Counted from the first letter of the stretch, positions 26,152 to 34,321 are shown. The stretch: 64,000 bases of DNA from Palaeococcus ferrophilus DSM 13482 (GCF_000966265.1 NZ_LANF01000018.1:1-64000); one strand, 5' to 3'. Numbers and translations are program-made. The notes: generated by a model from the letters alone, not told the origin.

Positions 26152-26367
26152 CCTCTTGCACCTCCTTGGTGTTGTGCAACTGTTTATATCATATTACATC
26201 TTTTTTAGATTTTCTCTTGCAGATTATGCCATCTACACATGAAAGTGATGTTTATCTGCTTCCCCTGTGTTTCCACGTATTCCAAATACTAAACACTTAT
26301 CATTTGGAATAAATGGGACTTGATAATCGTCAAGGGTTATTGCCCAAGTCAAAAGAAGAAGGTGAAG

Positions 26368-26727
26368 TCAAACATAGTGGTAAACGAACCACGCTATGGC
26401 AGCGATCACCGGCAGCTTCCACCAAGTCGGACCAAGGAACGCCGGCGAAATCAACCACGGTGAAATCAACGGAGCCTTACCACCATACGCGTAATAAAAC
26501 GCAGCGTGTAAAGTAGCCCCCTTCCTAAGCGCGAAGAGGAAGTACCCAAACCCAAACAAAGCCCATACTAGCAAGAACGCTACCACACCAGGCAAGTACT
26601 GCACAAGGTACTCACTCACAAGCACGTACCCAAGGCTGCCAAGAAACACGTCCACCATTATACTAACCCACGGGATCTCAGCCACGTTCACAATCTTCCC
26701 AGACTGAGCCGAGACATTCCCCACCAT
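26368..26727 (-). CDS. Polytopic small membrane protein, function unknown
   Basis: A 119-residue protein starting MVGNVSAQSGKIVNV at ATG 26727, nine bases after AGGAGG. Three membrane segments are visible: WVSIMVDVFLGSLGYVLV (about 20-37), VVAFLLVWALFGFGYFLFAL (about 48-67) and WWKLPVIAAIAWFVYHYV at the end. The longer frame to 26850 crosses the promoter and operator and is not used. Its promoter (minus-strand AAATATAAAAC near 26777-26787) lies next to a copy of the element's 20-bp palindrome, so expression is probably controlled by an element-specific factor. Confidence 0.7.
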   Translation of the reverse strand: MVGNVSAQSGKIVNVAEIPWVSIMVDVFLGSLGYVLVSEYLVQYLPGVVAFLLVWALFGFGYFLFALRKGATLHAAFYYAYGGKAPLISPWLISPAFLGPTWWKLPVIAAIAWFVYHYV

Positions 26728-26793
26728 TTTACGCCCCTCCTGATTATTATCCAATATAATATATGCGAATAAGACCGTTTTATATTTTTCTCT

Positions 26794-26813
26794 GGTTCGA
26801 TTACATTCGAACC
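26794..26813 (+). promoter_or_regulatory. Palindromic element operator, copy 1
   Basis: GGTTCGATTACATTCGAACC, followed by CAATACTCCTC. It lies directly upstream of the TATA box of the membrane-protein gene at 26368-26727. It is one of four copies of the consensus GGTTCGATTNNAATCGAACC within the element; this copy carries one mismatch in the right arm. Confidence 0.75.
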
Positions 26814-27408
26814 CAATACTCCTCCCTAATCCATGCCAGATTCTACCCAACCAACCTCACCCTCCCGCCAACAGGGCGAAGTGGGCTATAATCTCGAGGA
26901 GGCTGGGGTTTGGGTGTGAGGGTGAGAGAGATGATGATAGGCACTCCCCCACCAGGACTCGTTATAACTATTATAGTAATCAAATCACCACCTTAGAGCA
27001 CTATCCTCCTAGCATTGACAACATATTTGACAACGGATCTTACAAGCTTTATTGAGAAGGAAATGAGAACATAATCCCGTTTGTCCTAAAGAAAGTTTTT
27101 AGTATCCGGAAACTTTCCTTCATAAGAGAAGATCATGTATAAAATGAATAATCATGAAGCAAATAAAAGAGGTCTACGCCAAGAATTTACTTTTGTCGAA
27201 GAGTCGAATAGTATATTCTTTTCATAACAAATTTTGCCTATATCCTTCAACGTCATCTTCTGAGATTGTTTGGTTTTGAGAATCCCGTAAATGTCTATTA
27301 TTATTCTAGGGTTTGAGCTCATCATACATCACATACATCATAATTTTCCAAAAAGCCCCCAGAGGTCGCCATAAGGGATGGTTTCCGATCATACTACCCA
27401 TTGCATCG

Positions 27409-28033
27409 TGGACAAATTGCAAAAATGTTGCAAAAATGTCCACAAACAACCCCCATTTTGTCCACAAACCACCTAACCCTCTTCGCAGAACCCACGTTCG
27501 ATAATAGAATTTTCATAAACCTGTAATATCCACACATGTTAGATGAATTGACAATGAAAATTTTTCGGAAGAACCCCAAAGAGTATGCGTTACTACGAGC
27601 ATCATGGGGCAGGATTGTTTCTTTAGCGTGTCACGCTCCGAAAAAAATTTGTCCACAAACCGAATTGTGGACTTTGTGGACAATTTGCAAAATTATTGCA
27701 AACCCCCTAAAATTTTTCGGAAACACCCCCGGGTTTCGACTCACTTATTCGGGCGAAAAATACAAGATGACAACTGTTACCTGCGATTTTTCGTCACTCT
27801 GGCGAAAATGTACAACTATGAAAGTCCACAAATAGTATGTGGACATTTTGTGGACAAAATTCTCTTCGGTGCACCCTAATTTTTTAGAATAATAATCGAG
27901 CTAAGCATCGAATAACCGAATTCAAATCGTCGAAACTATGGGTGTTTATCGAAAAAAATTTGTCCACAAATTTTCAGAAAATTCATTTTCGCGCTCATTA
28001 CTCGAAGTATATTATGCTAAATTTGTGGACAAA
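27409..28033. repeat. Iteron cluster of TTTGTGGACAAA sites
   Basis: Eleven full or partial copies in both orientations: 27409-27417, 27437-27446, 27457-27468, 27648-27659, 27665-27673, 27673-27683, 27823-27832, 27838-27845, 27847-27858, 27959-27970 and 28022-28033. Five are complete 12-mers TTTGTCCACAAA or TTTGTGGACAAA. Two share a longer context CGAAAAAAATTTGTCCACAA. TTGCAAAAAT/TTGCAAAATT repeats are interspersed (27418-27436, 27684-27702). Confidence 0.85.
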
Positions 28034-28670
28034 AGGAGTTTTGATTACCCGGCACTACCTTACCCCCCACGAGCTCACACTCGGTCCCTTATGAAAAACG
28101 GGGGGCGTCCGTGCACCGAAAGCTTTGTCCTAACATCACAACTCAAGAGCAGTGCTGGCTGTCGGGGGATAAGAAAGTCGAGAACTACCTCCCGAGTGTG
28201 TGAAGAAGAAAAACAACACAAAGAACAAGACTTAGTGTGTGAGTTTTGTCGCACTACACTTCAACAAAGAGAACCCTAACCTAAAACACTCCTCACTCAA
28301 AAACAGCGGAACACTCTGTTTATGTGCCTCCATTGCATTATAATATTACTTTTTTTCCGCCTGCAGAATTTTTCTCTGGGCGGATGAAGTTCCCTTCCGT
28401 CCCTGTATACTCATGTGTGGGAATCACTCCACGGAGAAATTTACTCAAGAAAAAAAGCACGCCCACTCCGCCAATGCATCCTGCTCCGCCGGCAGTTGGG
28501 TGAAAGAAAAGTTGTGGGAGGAGAAAGAAACATATGTTATAATGTGGGGGAAGGGAGGGAAGCGTGTTTTAGGCTAACCGTGCGTGCGGGCAGGCGGGTT
28601 AGGGTAATAAGCTGGTCTAGAGTGGCGGGCGGTTGAATGGGGTGGGGATTGCTCGTATTGTGCGGGCGGT

Positions 28671-28750
28671 CTGTTCGGGAGTTACCCGAACAATGTTTTA
28701 TTTTATACAACGTTACACACTTTTGTATAGACTTTTCTGCGCAGAAAAGT
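28671..28750. repeat. Three consecutive inverted repeats
   Basis: TGTTCGGG-5-CCCGAACA at 28672-28692; TATACAA-12-TTGTATA at 28704-28729; and the perfect 20-base palindrome ACTTTTCTGCGCAGAAAAGT at 28731-28750. All lie within 80 bases in a non-coding stretch. Confidence 0.85.
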
Positions 28751-28887
28751 TTTGAGGTATCTAAAGTCAGCATTTGGAAAATTCGCCTTTTCTAAGCTTT
28801 TGTGGGAGGATTACGGCGAGATGGGTGTTTTGTCACATGTTTTGTCAAGCCCTCTACCTCCGTGGGGGTCCTTGTTGAGGAGTGTTG

Positions 28888-28907
28888 GGTTCGATTACAA
28901 TCGAACC
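28888..28907 (-). promoter_or_regulatory. Palindromic element operator, copy 2
   Basis: GGTTCGATTACAATCGAACC on the plus strand. Read on the minus strand it is followed by CAACACTCCTC, matching the downstream block of copy 1. It lies about 40 bases upstream of the TATA box (28947-28956) of the nuclease gene. Confidence 0.75.
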
Positions 28908-28962
28908 GAAGCGAGGTAAGAAATGTGCAGAACAGTGTCTCAAAAACTATAAAAACAATTTT

Positions 28963-28989
28963 TGAGGAACATTCCCTCGGTGTTCCTCA
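28963..28989 (+). repeat. 9-bp inverted repeat touching the nuclease start codon
   Basis: TGAGGAACA (28963-28971), a nine-base loop, then TGTTCCTCA (28981-28989), whose last base is the A of ATG 28989. The left arm holds the only GAGG-like ribosome binding sequence. It may be a DNA operator or an RNA hairpin. Confidence 0.7.
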
Positions 28990-29777
28990 TGATCCCTCAA
29001 ACCAGAGAAAGTGTGGACTTTAGCGAAGTTAGGAATTTGCCGCTGGTTAGCGTGCATACGGTGGCTAATAGGTTAGTCAAACTTCCGCGTGTTTACATGA
29101 ACAGGGAGAGGATACTCAACACCGCTTTTGGAATCGCTTTTGATTATGCAATCTCCCAATGGAACCGCCAAATCCTAAAAGGCGGAAAAACGACCCTCCA
29201 GCGCCTAAACGCCTCACTGCTGGAAGTTTTTACTGCTAACGCGAATAGGGAGTTGCTGACGTACATCGTACGCAACAGAGGTAACTCTACTGAAAAACTA
29301 GTCACTCCCGAAGAGTACACCAAGTACAAGGCGTTAGGGTTGAAAATGCTGAAAGCGTTCCAGCAAACTCCCGCCTTCGGAAAACCTCGCCCCGAACACC
29401 GCTTAGTGATAATCGGCGGCGAGTACGGTCTTACTGCCAGAGGGGATTTCATAGACAGGGATAAGGGTATCATTTTCGAAGTAAAAAGCACTACTAAAAC
29501 GTACACTCTCCCCCGCGCGCGGTGGCAAGTTCTAATGTACTTGTTAGCTTACCCTGAAGTCGAGAGGGGGGCTATTATATACTTTGAGGAGGATGGGGAT
29601 GAGATTCTTCCCCGCATTGAGGTGATCAGGAGGGACGAATTAGACGAGGCTTCACTCCTAAAAATCGAGCAGAAGGTTGCCCAACTCGCCCGGAAGAGCG
29701 GTAGGCGCCTAAACCCTTACCAACTCAGAAAGTGGAAAATACTCGAAATACCCTCCCTGTTGGAGTGGTTCCAATAA
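28989..29777 (+). CDS. PD-(D/E)XK nuclease (RecB/Cas4-like)
   Basis: About 262 residues from ATG 28989 (a TTG at 28962 is an alternative). A helical N-terminal half is followed by the nuclease core: GDFIDRDKGIIFEVKS gives the D and ExK of the PD-(D/E)XK fold (about residues 160-175), and RARWQVLMYLLAYP is the following QxxxY-type helix of RecB/Cas4-like enzymes. No four-cysteine cluster is visible, so it is not a typical Cas4. On a plasmid or virus it could act in replication or recombination. The promoter region carries the element palindrome and an inverted repeat at the start codon. Confidence 0.72.
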   Translation: MIPQTRESVDFSEVRNLPLVSVHTVANRLVKLPRVYMNRERILNTAFGIAFDYAISQWNRQILKGGKTTLQRLNASLLEVFTANANRELLTYIVRNRGNSTEKLVTPEEYTKYKALGLKMLKAFQQTPAFGKPRPEHRLVIIGGEYGLTARGDFIDRDKGIIFEVKSTTKTYTLPRARWQVLMYLLAYPEVERGAIIYFEEDGDEILPRIEVIRRDELDEASLLKIEQKVAQLARKSGRRLNPYQLRKWKILEIPSLLEWFQ

Positions 29778-29948
29778 CAATTTATCAAGTGATCATAGTA
29801 GAACAGATAAGGATTATGCATATAGTCGTCATATAATTTGAAGGAACAATACTGAGGCAAGGAGTGTGAATCTTCCCAGAGAGGTAATCTCCAACATCTA
29901 AACTACATAGTACAGTTATTGCAGGACAAGCCAGGATCGAATGTGCTC

Positions 29949-30818
29949 TCACACTTCTTCAATTGCTTTCCATATGGAATCCTCAGTGACTTTTCCGTTT
30001 TCTAGGAATCTAGACGCGTTTCTCAGGACAAGGAAAGCCCAGTGTAAGTCACGACTCTCACGCTGAATGAGGTCTGCAAGCAGGGCAATGGCTCCTTCGT
30101 CTACTGTTCCGGGAAGGAAGGCACTTTTCACTCTATCTTCGAGTATTTTGAACAGTTCATGAGACATGTATGGTCTGAAGTGGATGGGTATCGGAGTAAG
30201 TGATGAGAGGGAAGGGGCTGAAAGTTGTTCCCTCATAATTCTCCACTGGTTTGTAATCAGTATCAAGTTCACTGCTGGTCTTCCCACACTCTCGTTTAGT
30301 CTGGAGAGGCCGTATGCTAAATCATCAATTGGATTGACCCCAGAGTAAGTCTTCATCTTGTCAATCTCGTCCACGATTATCAAGTACCTAATGTCCCGAC
30401 GTTTTATTGCATCCACTATTGAATCATACACTTCTGAGATGGCGGGCCCCCTCTTCTCAGCGGAGAGAGCTGTTGCAAGGTCTATGAGGGTGTACCTGTA
30501 TGTCTTGTCCTTAGCTGATACGTAAATGGCTCTGGAGGGGATGTTCTGGGTGGTAGCGACTCTGTTATAGGTCCTTTCTACTAGTCTTGCGGCGGCGGTT
30601 TTCCCCACGCCGGGTGGCCCGTGGATGAATAAGTTTAGGGTGATTGAGTGAGCTAAGAATGGGCCCACGTTCTCAAAGATTTTAGCAATCTCGTCCTCCC
30701 TAAACAGCAAGTTCGAGGGCACGTATGATTCCGAGAGGTACTCAGGGTGTATTAGCACGCTTTTTGTCTGAGCATGCTTGCGGAGAAGACTTTTCCGAAC
30801 ATTCTTCTCATTGCTCAT
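29949..30818 (-). CDS. Orc1/Cdc6-like AAA+ ATPase lacking the winged-helix domain
   Basis: A 289-residue protein. Walker A HGPPGVGKTAAARLV (about residues 64-78), Walker B YLIIVDEIDKMK (about 145-156), and a sensor region LILITNQW. The N-terminal part (SVLIHPEYLSESYVPSNLLFREDEI) resembles the Orc1/Cdc6 lead-in where the family has a conserved 'P..L..R' block. Archaeal Orc1/Cdc6 proteins are usually near 400 residues with a C-terminal winged helix that binds origin DNA; here the protein ends after the lid domain, so DNA binding must come from elsewhere. It probably serves replication initiation of the element. No strong ribosome binding site is seen. Confidence 0.8.
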   Translation of the reverse strand: MSNEKNVRKSLLRKHAQTKSVLIHPEYLSESYVPSNLLFREDEIAKIFENVGPFLAHSITLNLFIHGPPGVGKTAAARLVERTYNRVATTQNIPSRAIYVSAKDKTYRYTLIDLATALSAEKRGPAISEVYDSIVDAIKRRDIRYLIIVDEIDKMKTYSGVNPIDDLAYGLSRLNESVGRPAVNLILITNQWRIMREQLSAPSLSSLTPIPIHFRPYMSHELFKILEDRVKSAFLPGTVDEGAIALLADLIQRESRDLHWAFLVLRNASRFLENGKVTEDSIWKAIEEV

Positions 30819-31546
30819 GGTTCTTCAATAACACTATATCCTCAGGATTATAAGAGTTTTTGTTTTTATTTTATTTGGAGATACCGTACAGTACTTGGAG
30901 CATCGTCTCTTGGAGCCATTCAGCAATATTGCATGGGGGATTACCAAGCATGGAATGCACCTAACAAAATTATACATTTCTCGCCTTGTTGAAGGATTAC
31001 AATTATCACAGACAAAAACAACCAAATCCACTCAAGATTGCAACGCACAAGCTACTGATCCACCACATCCGGCGTTTTGATGAAGTGTTCTTGTTATCAT
31101 ATGCGGTAGCACAATAAAGAAATAAGCTCCGCTCTGATAGCTTATATTCGCAAGACGTTACGGACTCAACTTTTTGAGGCCATTGGGCGTTATTGTTTTT
31201 GGTCATCTTCACTGCCCTAGCAGAGAAAAAGAAACGGAGAGAGCACCAGACTCAATGTAAGCATATAATATTATCTCGACATGCGTGTATAATGAAAATA
31301 TTATCTCACCCTCACCAGGGAAGATCTCACTTCTTTCAAAATCTACGCACATAGGAGAGCGTCAAATATTTTCTGACAAGTAGTTTAGTACTACGCTAAT
31401 CACGCCTAACATTCTGTGCTCAGTAGTAATTTCACGTAATAGTATTGTCTCTAGATGAACCGACACTAGCTCCCGAAGCATTGTTTCACTTCCCTCATAT
31501 GATTTACGGCATGTGTCGAAACGTATCTAGACAATCGGGAGACGTG

Positions 31547-31905
31547 TTTATCAAGTGAACGAACTGAAGGGCCTACGTGATGCTCGTGAGAAGAGGTGGT
31601 TATCAAGTGAACAGGTAAATTACCTAAAAGAAGAGGAGTCTCCTTACCACTAAGAGTTTTCTTATATTTTGTTACTTTATTCTCAACGTTCAACTATAGC
31701 CTTATCCAAAAAATAACACGACATGGCTAAAAAATTTCGCTGGAAATATAGCACCATCCGTGGAAATTCTCTAAAAACGTAGAACTTTCTGCTACATTAC
31801 AAGGGCAATGTATGTTACTGGACGGAGGTTCACTTGATAACCACCTCTCTGTCTCTCCCAGGATAACCTTCCGGATAATCTTCACTTGATAACCACCTCT
31901 CTGTC
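31547..31905. repeat. Inverted pairs of a 20-26-bp repeat (GAGGTGGTTATCAAGTGAAC)
   Basis: Plus-strand copies at 31547-31560 (core only) and 31593-31612; minus-strand copies at 31828-31853 and 31880-31905, which share 25 bases reading (G/C)TTCACTTGATAACC...CTGTC. A shorter relative (TTTATCAAGTGA) sits at 29781-29792. The arrangement is two rightward then two leftward copies. Confidence 0.85.
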
Positions 31906-32010
31906 ACCTCGAAAGAGAGCATGTTATTTTGCCTCCTCGGTGGCTCTTATTGACTAACAACCCTCAATTTTTTCGAGGTTGTTACTTGGACTAACCCTTA
32001 GAGGCACTTC

Positions 32011-32030
32011 GGTTCGATTACAATCGAACC
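32011..32030 (+). promoter_or_regulatory. Palindromic element operator, copy 3
   Basis: GGTTCGATTACAATCGAACC, followed by CAATACCCTCTTC. A TATA-like GTTTATATCG follows 20 bases downstream (32051), directed toward the MCM-like gene. Confidence 0.75.
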
Positions 32031-32080
32031 CAATACCCTCTTCTCAGAAGGTTTATATCGTTGGTCTGGGGCGGTATGTT

Positions 32081-32118
32081 CCAATGTTCCATGGATCCAT
32101 GGATCCAATGTTCCATGG
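32081..32118 (+). repeat. Direct repeat CCAATGTTCCATGG around tandem GGATCCAT
   Basis: CCAATGTTCCATGG occurs at 32081-32094 and 32105-32118; between them is ATCCATGGATCC, so the whole block is rich in CCATGG/GGATCC palindromes. It lies just downstream of the expected transcription start of the promoter at 32051. Confidence 0.8.
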
Positions 32119-32316
32119 TACCTTGGTACAATAGAACCTCACACAATATTTACACAACCCCAGTCTAGATAGCACAATACCAAAAAGTATAAAAAGAAAT
32201 GCTGTGTTTGTTTTCTGAAACTTCAAACTTTTCTAATCAGGACAGGTCTAATCAGGTAGAACAGAAAATCAAACGATATGGTAGTAAGATATAACCATCT
32301 TAGAGGGGGTTAGATA

Positions 32317-33990
32317 ATGAGCAAAGTTAGATATGACATCTCTACACCCAAGCTTCCAAGGGAACTTGGACAGGAGAGCATTGGGAAGCAAGTATTGGTT
32401 GAGGGTGTTGTTTCAAGGATCAGCGAAGTGCTTTCTTACCCGCAGAAGGTGACTTTTGTTTGCAGAGTTTGTGGCCATAGAATGGAAGAATCATGTAAAC
32501 CTTGGGAAAAGCCAATAAAACTAAGAAAATGTGAGAAGTGTAAGTCTAAAGACATAGAGATAGATGGCATGAACAGTTACTCTGAGAGATACCAGATATT
32601 TCGTATCCAAGATCCACCAGAAGCTCTTGAAGATGGGACTCTCCCAATGTATATTGACGGGGTTATTACTGGATCGCTGGTTGGCAATCTAAAACTAGGA
32701 AGTCGCGTGAGAATTACAGGAACTCTTACTGTGGCATCTAGGAACGTAAGTGGAAATCAGGGCTTTGTGCTGAATAACGTATTGGAAGCTATCCATGTTG
32801 ATGAAGTAACTGGTGAGTTGAGCAAATGGAGCATACAGGATGGGGACATCCGCAAGTTCCATGAGGAAATCCAAAGAAAGGATTTCAAGCAGAGGATTAT
32901 CAACTCAATACTTCCTAACATCAAAGGATACAACCGTCTAAAAGAATGTCTGCTCTTGGCCTTGCTTGGAGGATCTGGGATCAATCTCCGAGATGGCACA
33001 AGATTACGGAAGAATATCCATGTGTTGGTAGTTGACGAGCAACAGAAAGCAAGTCAAGTCTTGAATGCTATGACAAAAATATTTCCAGGAATGATCTATG
33101 TTGAAGGGTCTAGCCTACAGAGAGCAGAACTTGTCGCTAAAACTACACGCGATGAGCTAACTCGAAAAAGACTCGTTGAAGCAGGCCCCCTAACTCTGGC
33201 AAATGGCAATATCGTCATAATCGAAGAACTTGATAAGCTTCCAAAACGGGATAAGGACACTCTCGCTAAAGTCATGGAGCAAGAAGTTGCTTCAATTACA
33301 CAAGCGGGCATCAATAGCAGATTCCCAGTACAAACTACCGTTATTGCAGTGATCAACCCTAGGCCTAACGCACCAAACAATCCAGAGCCTCTAACTTCTA
33401 GGTTGAACATAAGCCCAAAGCTACTAAGTGTCTTCGACTTAGTTTGTGTTGTGCCCGAAGTTTCTGGGGAAAACAATACTGAAGATCACTATGACCTCGA
33501 GTTTGTGAGGAAGTTTATACTATATGCTCGGAAACTCAATCCAGTCATTTCTAGGGAAGTGCTTGATAGTATTGAAGACCATTATGAAACTATCAGAGAT
33601 AAAGAGACTGATTTAGGTCTTTCTTCCTCTAACGCACATCTCCAGTTCATCATACGCCTTGCAATTGCTCACGCAAAGCTATATCTACGAGAGACAGTCA
33701 CTAAAGAAGACGCCAAAGCAGCTATCGAACTCGTTGAAAATGTGCTAGGGAGAGAGTATACTGAAAGCACACCAACTCGTTTGAATAAAGCAGAAAAGAT
33801 AGAAATTATCCGCGATATAGTATACCAATTTGGATCATCGACACCTCAGGGTGTTTCTGAGGAAAAGCTCATAGAAGAAGCAACTAAGAGAGGTATCCCC
33901 GAGAATGAAGTACAGGGGATAGTATCGATGCTAATATACCGTGGAGAGGTATATATGCCTAGCTTTAGGCATTATAAACTAACATTATAA
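32317..33990 (+). CDS. MCM-family protein with degenerate ATPase motifs
   Basis: A 557-residue protein, shorter than the usual 650-700 because the N-terminal A subdomain is missing. The OB-fold begins at once (VLVEGVVSRISEVLSYP) and a zinc motif is present (CRVCG...CEKC, residues about 50-75). The AAA+ region is recognisable (KGYNRLKECLLLALLGG, MEQEVASITQAGI, VIAVINPR) but key motifs are altered: the Walker A stretch reads VDEQQKASQ instead of GDPGTAKSQ, Walker B is IIEELDK, and the arginine-finger SRFD is SVFD. It is probably inactive as an ATPase. A C-terminal winged helix (about residues 490-557) remains. The start is ATG 32317 after GAGGGGGTTAG. Confidence 0.85.
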   Translation: MSKVRYDISTPKLPRELGQESIGKQVLVEGVVSRISEVLSYPQKVTFVCRVCGHRMEESCKPWEKPIKLRKCEKCKSKDIEIDGMNSYSERYQIFRIQDPPEALEDGTLPMYIDGVITGSLVGNLKLGSRVRITGTLTVASRNVSGNQGFVLNNVLEAIHVDEVTGELSKWSIQDGDIRKFHEEIQRKDFKQRIINSILPNIKGYNRLKECLLLALLGGSGINLRDGTRLRKNIHVLVVDEQQKASQVLNAMTKIFPGMIYVEGSSLQRAELVAKTTRDELTRKRLVEAGPLTLANGNIVIIEELDKLPKRDKDTLAKVMEQEVASITQAGINSRFPVQTTVIAVINPRPNAPNNPEPLTSRLNISPKLLSVFDLVCVVPEVSGENNTEDHYDLEFVRKFILYARKLNPVISREVLDSIEDHYETIRDKETDLGLSSSNAHLQFIIRLAIAHAKLYLRETVTKEDAKAAIELVENVLGREYTESTPTRLNKAEKIEIIRDIVYQFGSSTPQGVSEEKLIEEATKRGIPENEVQGIVSMLIYRGEVYMPSFRHYKLTL

Positions 33991-34124
33991 ACTAAGCACA
34001 TAGTTCCGCCAATTTTGGACAATTCGTGTAACGGGTTTGGCCTTTTGTATTTTTATTTCTTACCTTTGATAAATACGTTTCCTGTATGAATGCGGGGGGA
34101 GGATCCCTTTGAAGAGGGTACTTG

Positions 34125-34144
34125 GGTTCGATTCTAATCGAACC
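34125..34144 (-). promoter_or_regulatory. Palindromic element operator, copy 4
   Basis: GGTTCGATTCTAATCGAACC; read on the minus strand it is followed by CAAGTACCCTCTTC, close to the block downstream of copy 3. It lies between the MCM-like gene and the HTH gene. Confidence 0.7.
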
Positions 34145-34220
34145 AAAACCTATCCACGCTTTTCTTCTCCAACCTACTGGTTCAACTACCAAGAGTTCCA
34201 ATACGCTTTCCAGAACCGAG

Positions 34221-34313
34221 ATGATTCTTGAAATTCTCATGAGGATAGAAAGAATGGAGAAGGAGTACTGGAGGAGTATTTGTTTGATATTGTACGTTAG
34301 AAGGGCATTGTGA
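34221..34313 (+). CDS. Possible 30-residue helical peptide
   Basis: ATG 34221 to TGA 34313 encodes MILEILMRIERMEKEYWRS and eleven further residues: one amphipathic helix with a coiled-coil look. It follows palindrome copy 4, and no clear ribosome binding site is present. It is convergent with the HTH gene, with eight bases between them. It may be chance. Confidence 0.25.
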   Translation: MILEILMRIERMEKEYWRSICLILYVRRAL

Positions 34314-34321
34314 CGACCATC

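Larger units (their letters stand above)
26851..28945. other. 2.1-kb non-coding region with iterons and palindromes; candidate replication origin
   Basis: No convincing gene: frames here are short, stop-rich and lack ribosome binding sites. It holds an inverted CTCACCCTC/GAGGGTGAG pair (about 26864 and 26920), eleven TTTGTGGACAAA-type sites (27409-28033), three inverted repeats (28671-28750) and one copy of the element palindrome (28888). This density next to a nuclease gene and an Orc1/Cdc6-like gene makes it the best candidate for the origin or partition locus of the element. Confidence 0.55.
30819..32316. other. 1.5-kb non-coding region with repeats
   Basis: Stop-rich in all frames with no convincing gene. 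It holds four TTATCAAGTGAAC-type repeats (31547-31905), palindrome copy 3 (32011), a TATA-like GTTTATATCG (32051-32060) and CCAATGTTCCATGG repeats (32081-32118). The MCM-like gene begins at its right end. Confidence 0.5.

Noticed and set aside
27400-28040. Regularly repeated TTTGTGGACAAA motifs as a CRISPR array
   Set aside because: Repeats are only 9-12 bases, occur in both orientations and have irregular spacing from zero to about 180 bases; no 28-37-base repeats or uniform spacers and no cas genes nearby.
26851-28960. Several 60-110-codon frames in the 2.1-kb region (for example 27536-27835, 27938-28279)
   Set aside because: They run through the iterons, lack ribosome binding sites and show no protein-like composition.
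28989-29777. Cas4 assignment for the element nuclease
   Set aside because: The PD-(D/E)XK core is present but the iron-sulphur cysteines of Cas4 are not visible and there is no CRISPR-cas neighbourhood.
32317-33990. Functional replicative MCM helicase
   Set aside because: P-loop, Walker B and arginine-finger residues are altered and the N-terminal A subdomain is missing, so normal helicase activity is unlikely.
34122-34313. 63-codon open frame across palindrome copy 4
   Set aside because: It starts inside the operator without a ribosome binding site; only the last 30 codons from ATG 34221 have any coding look.
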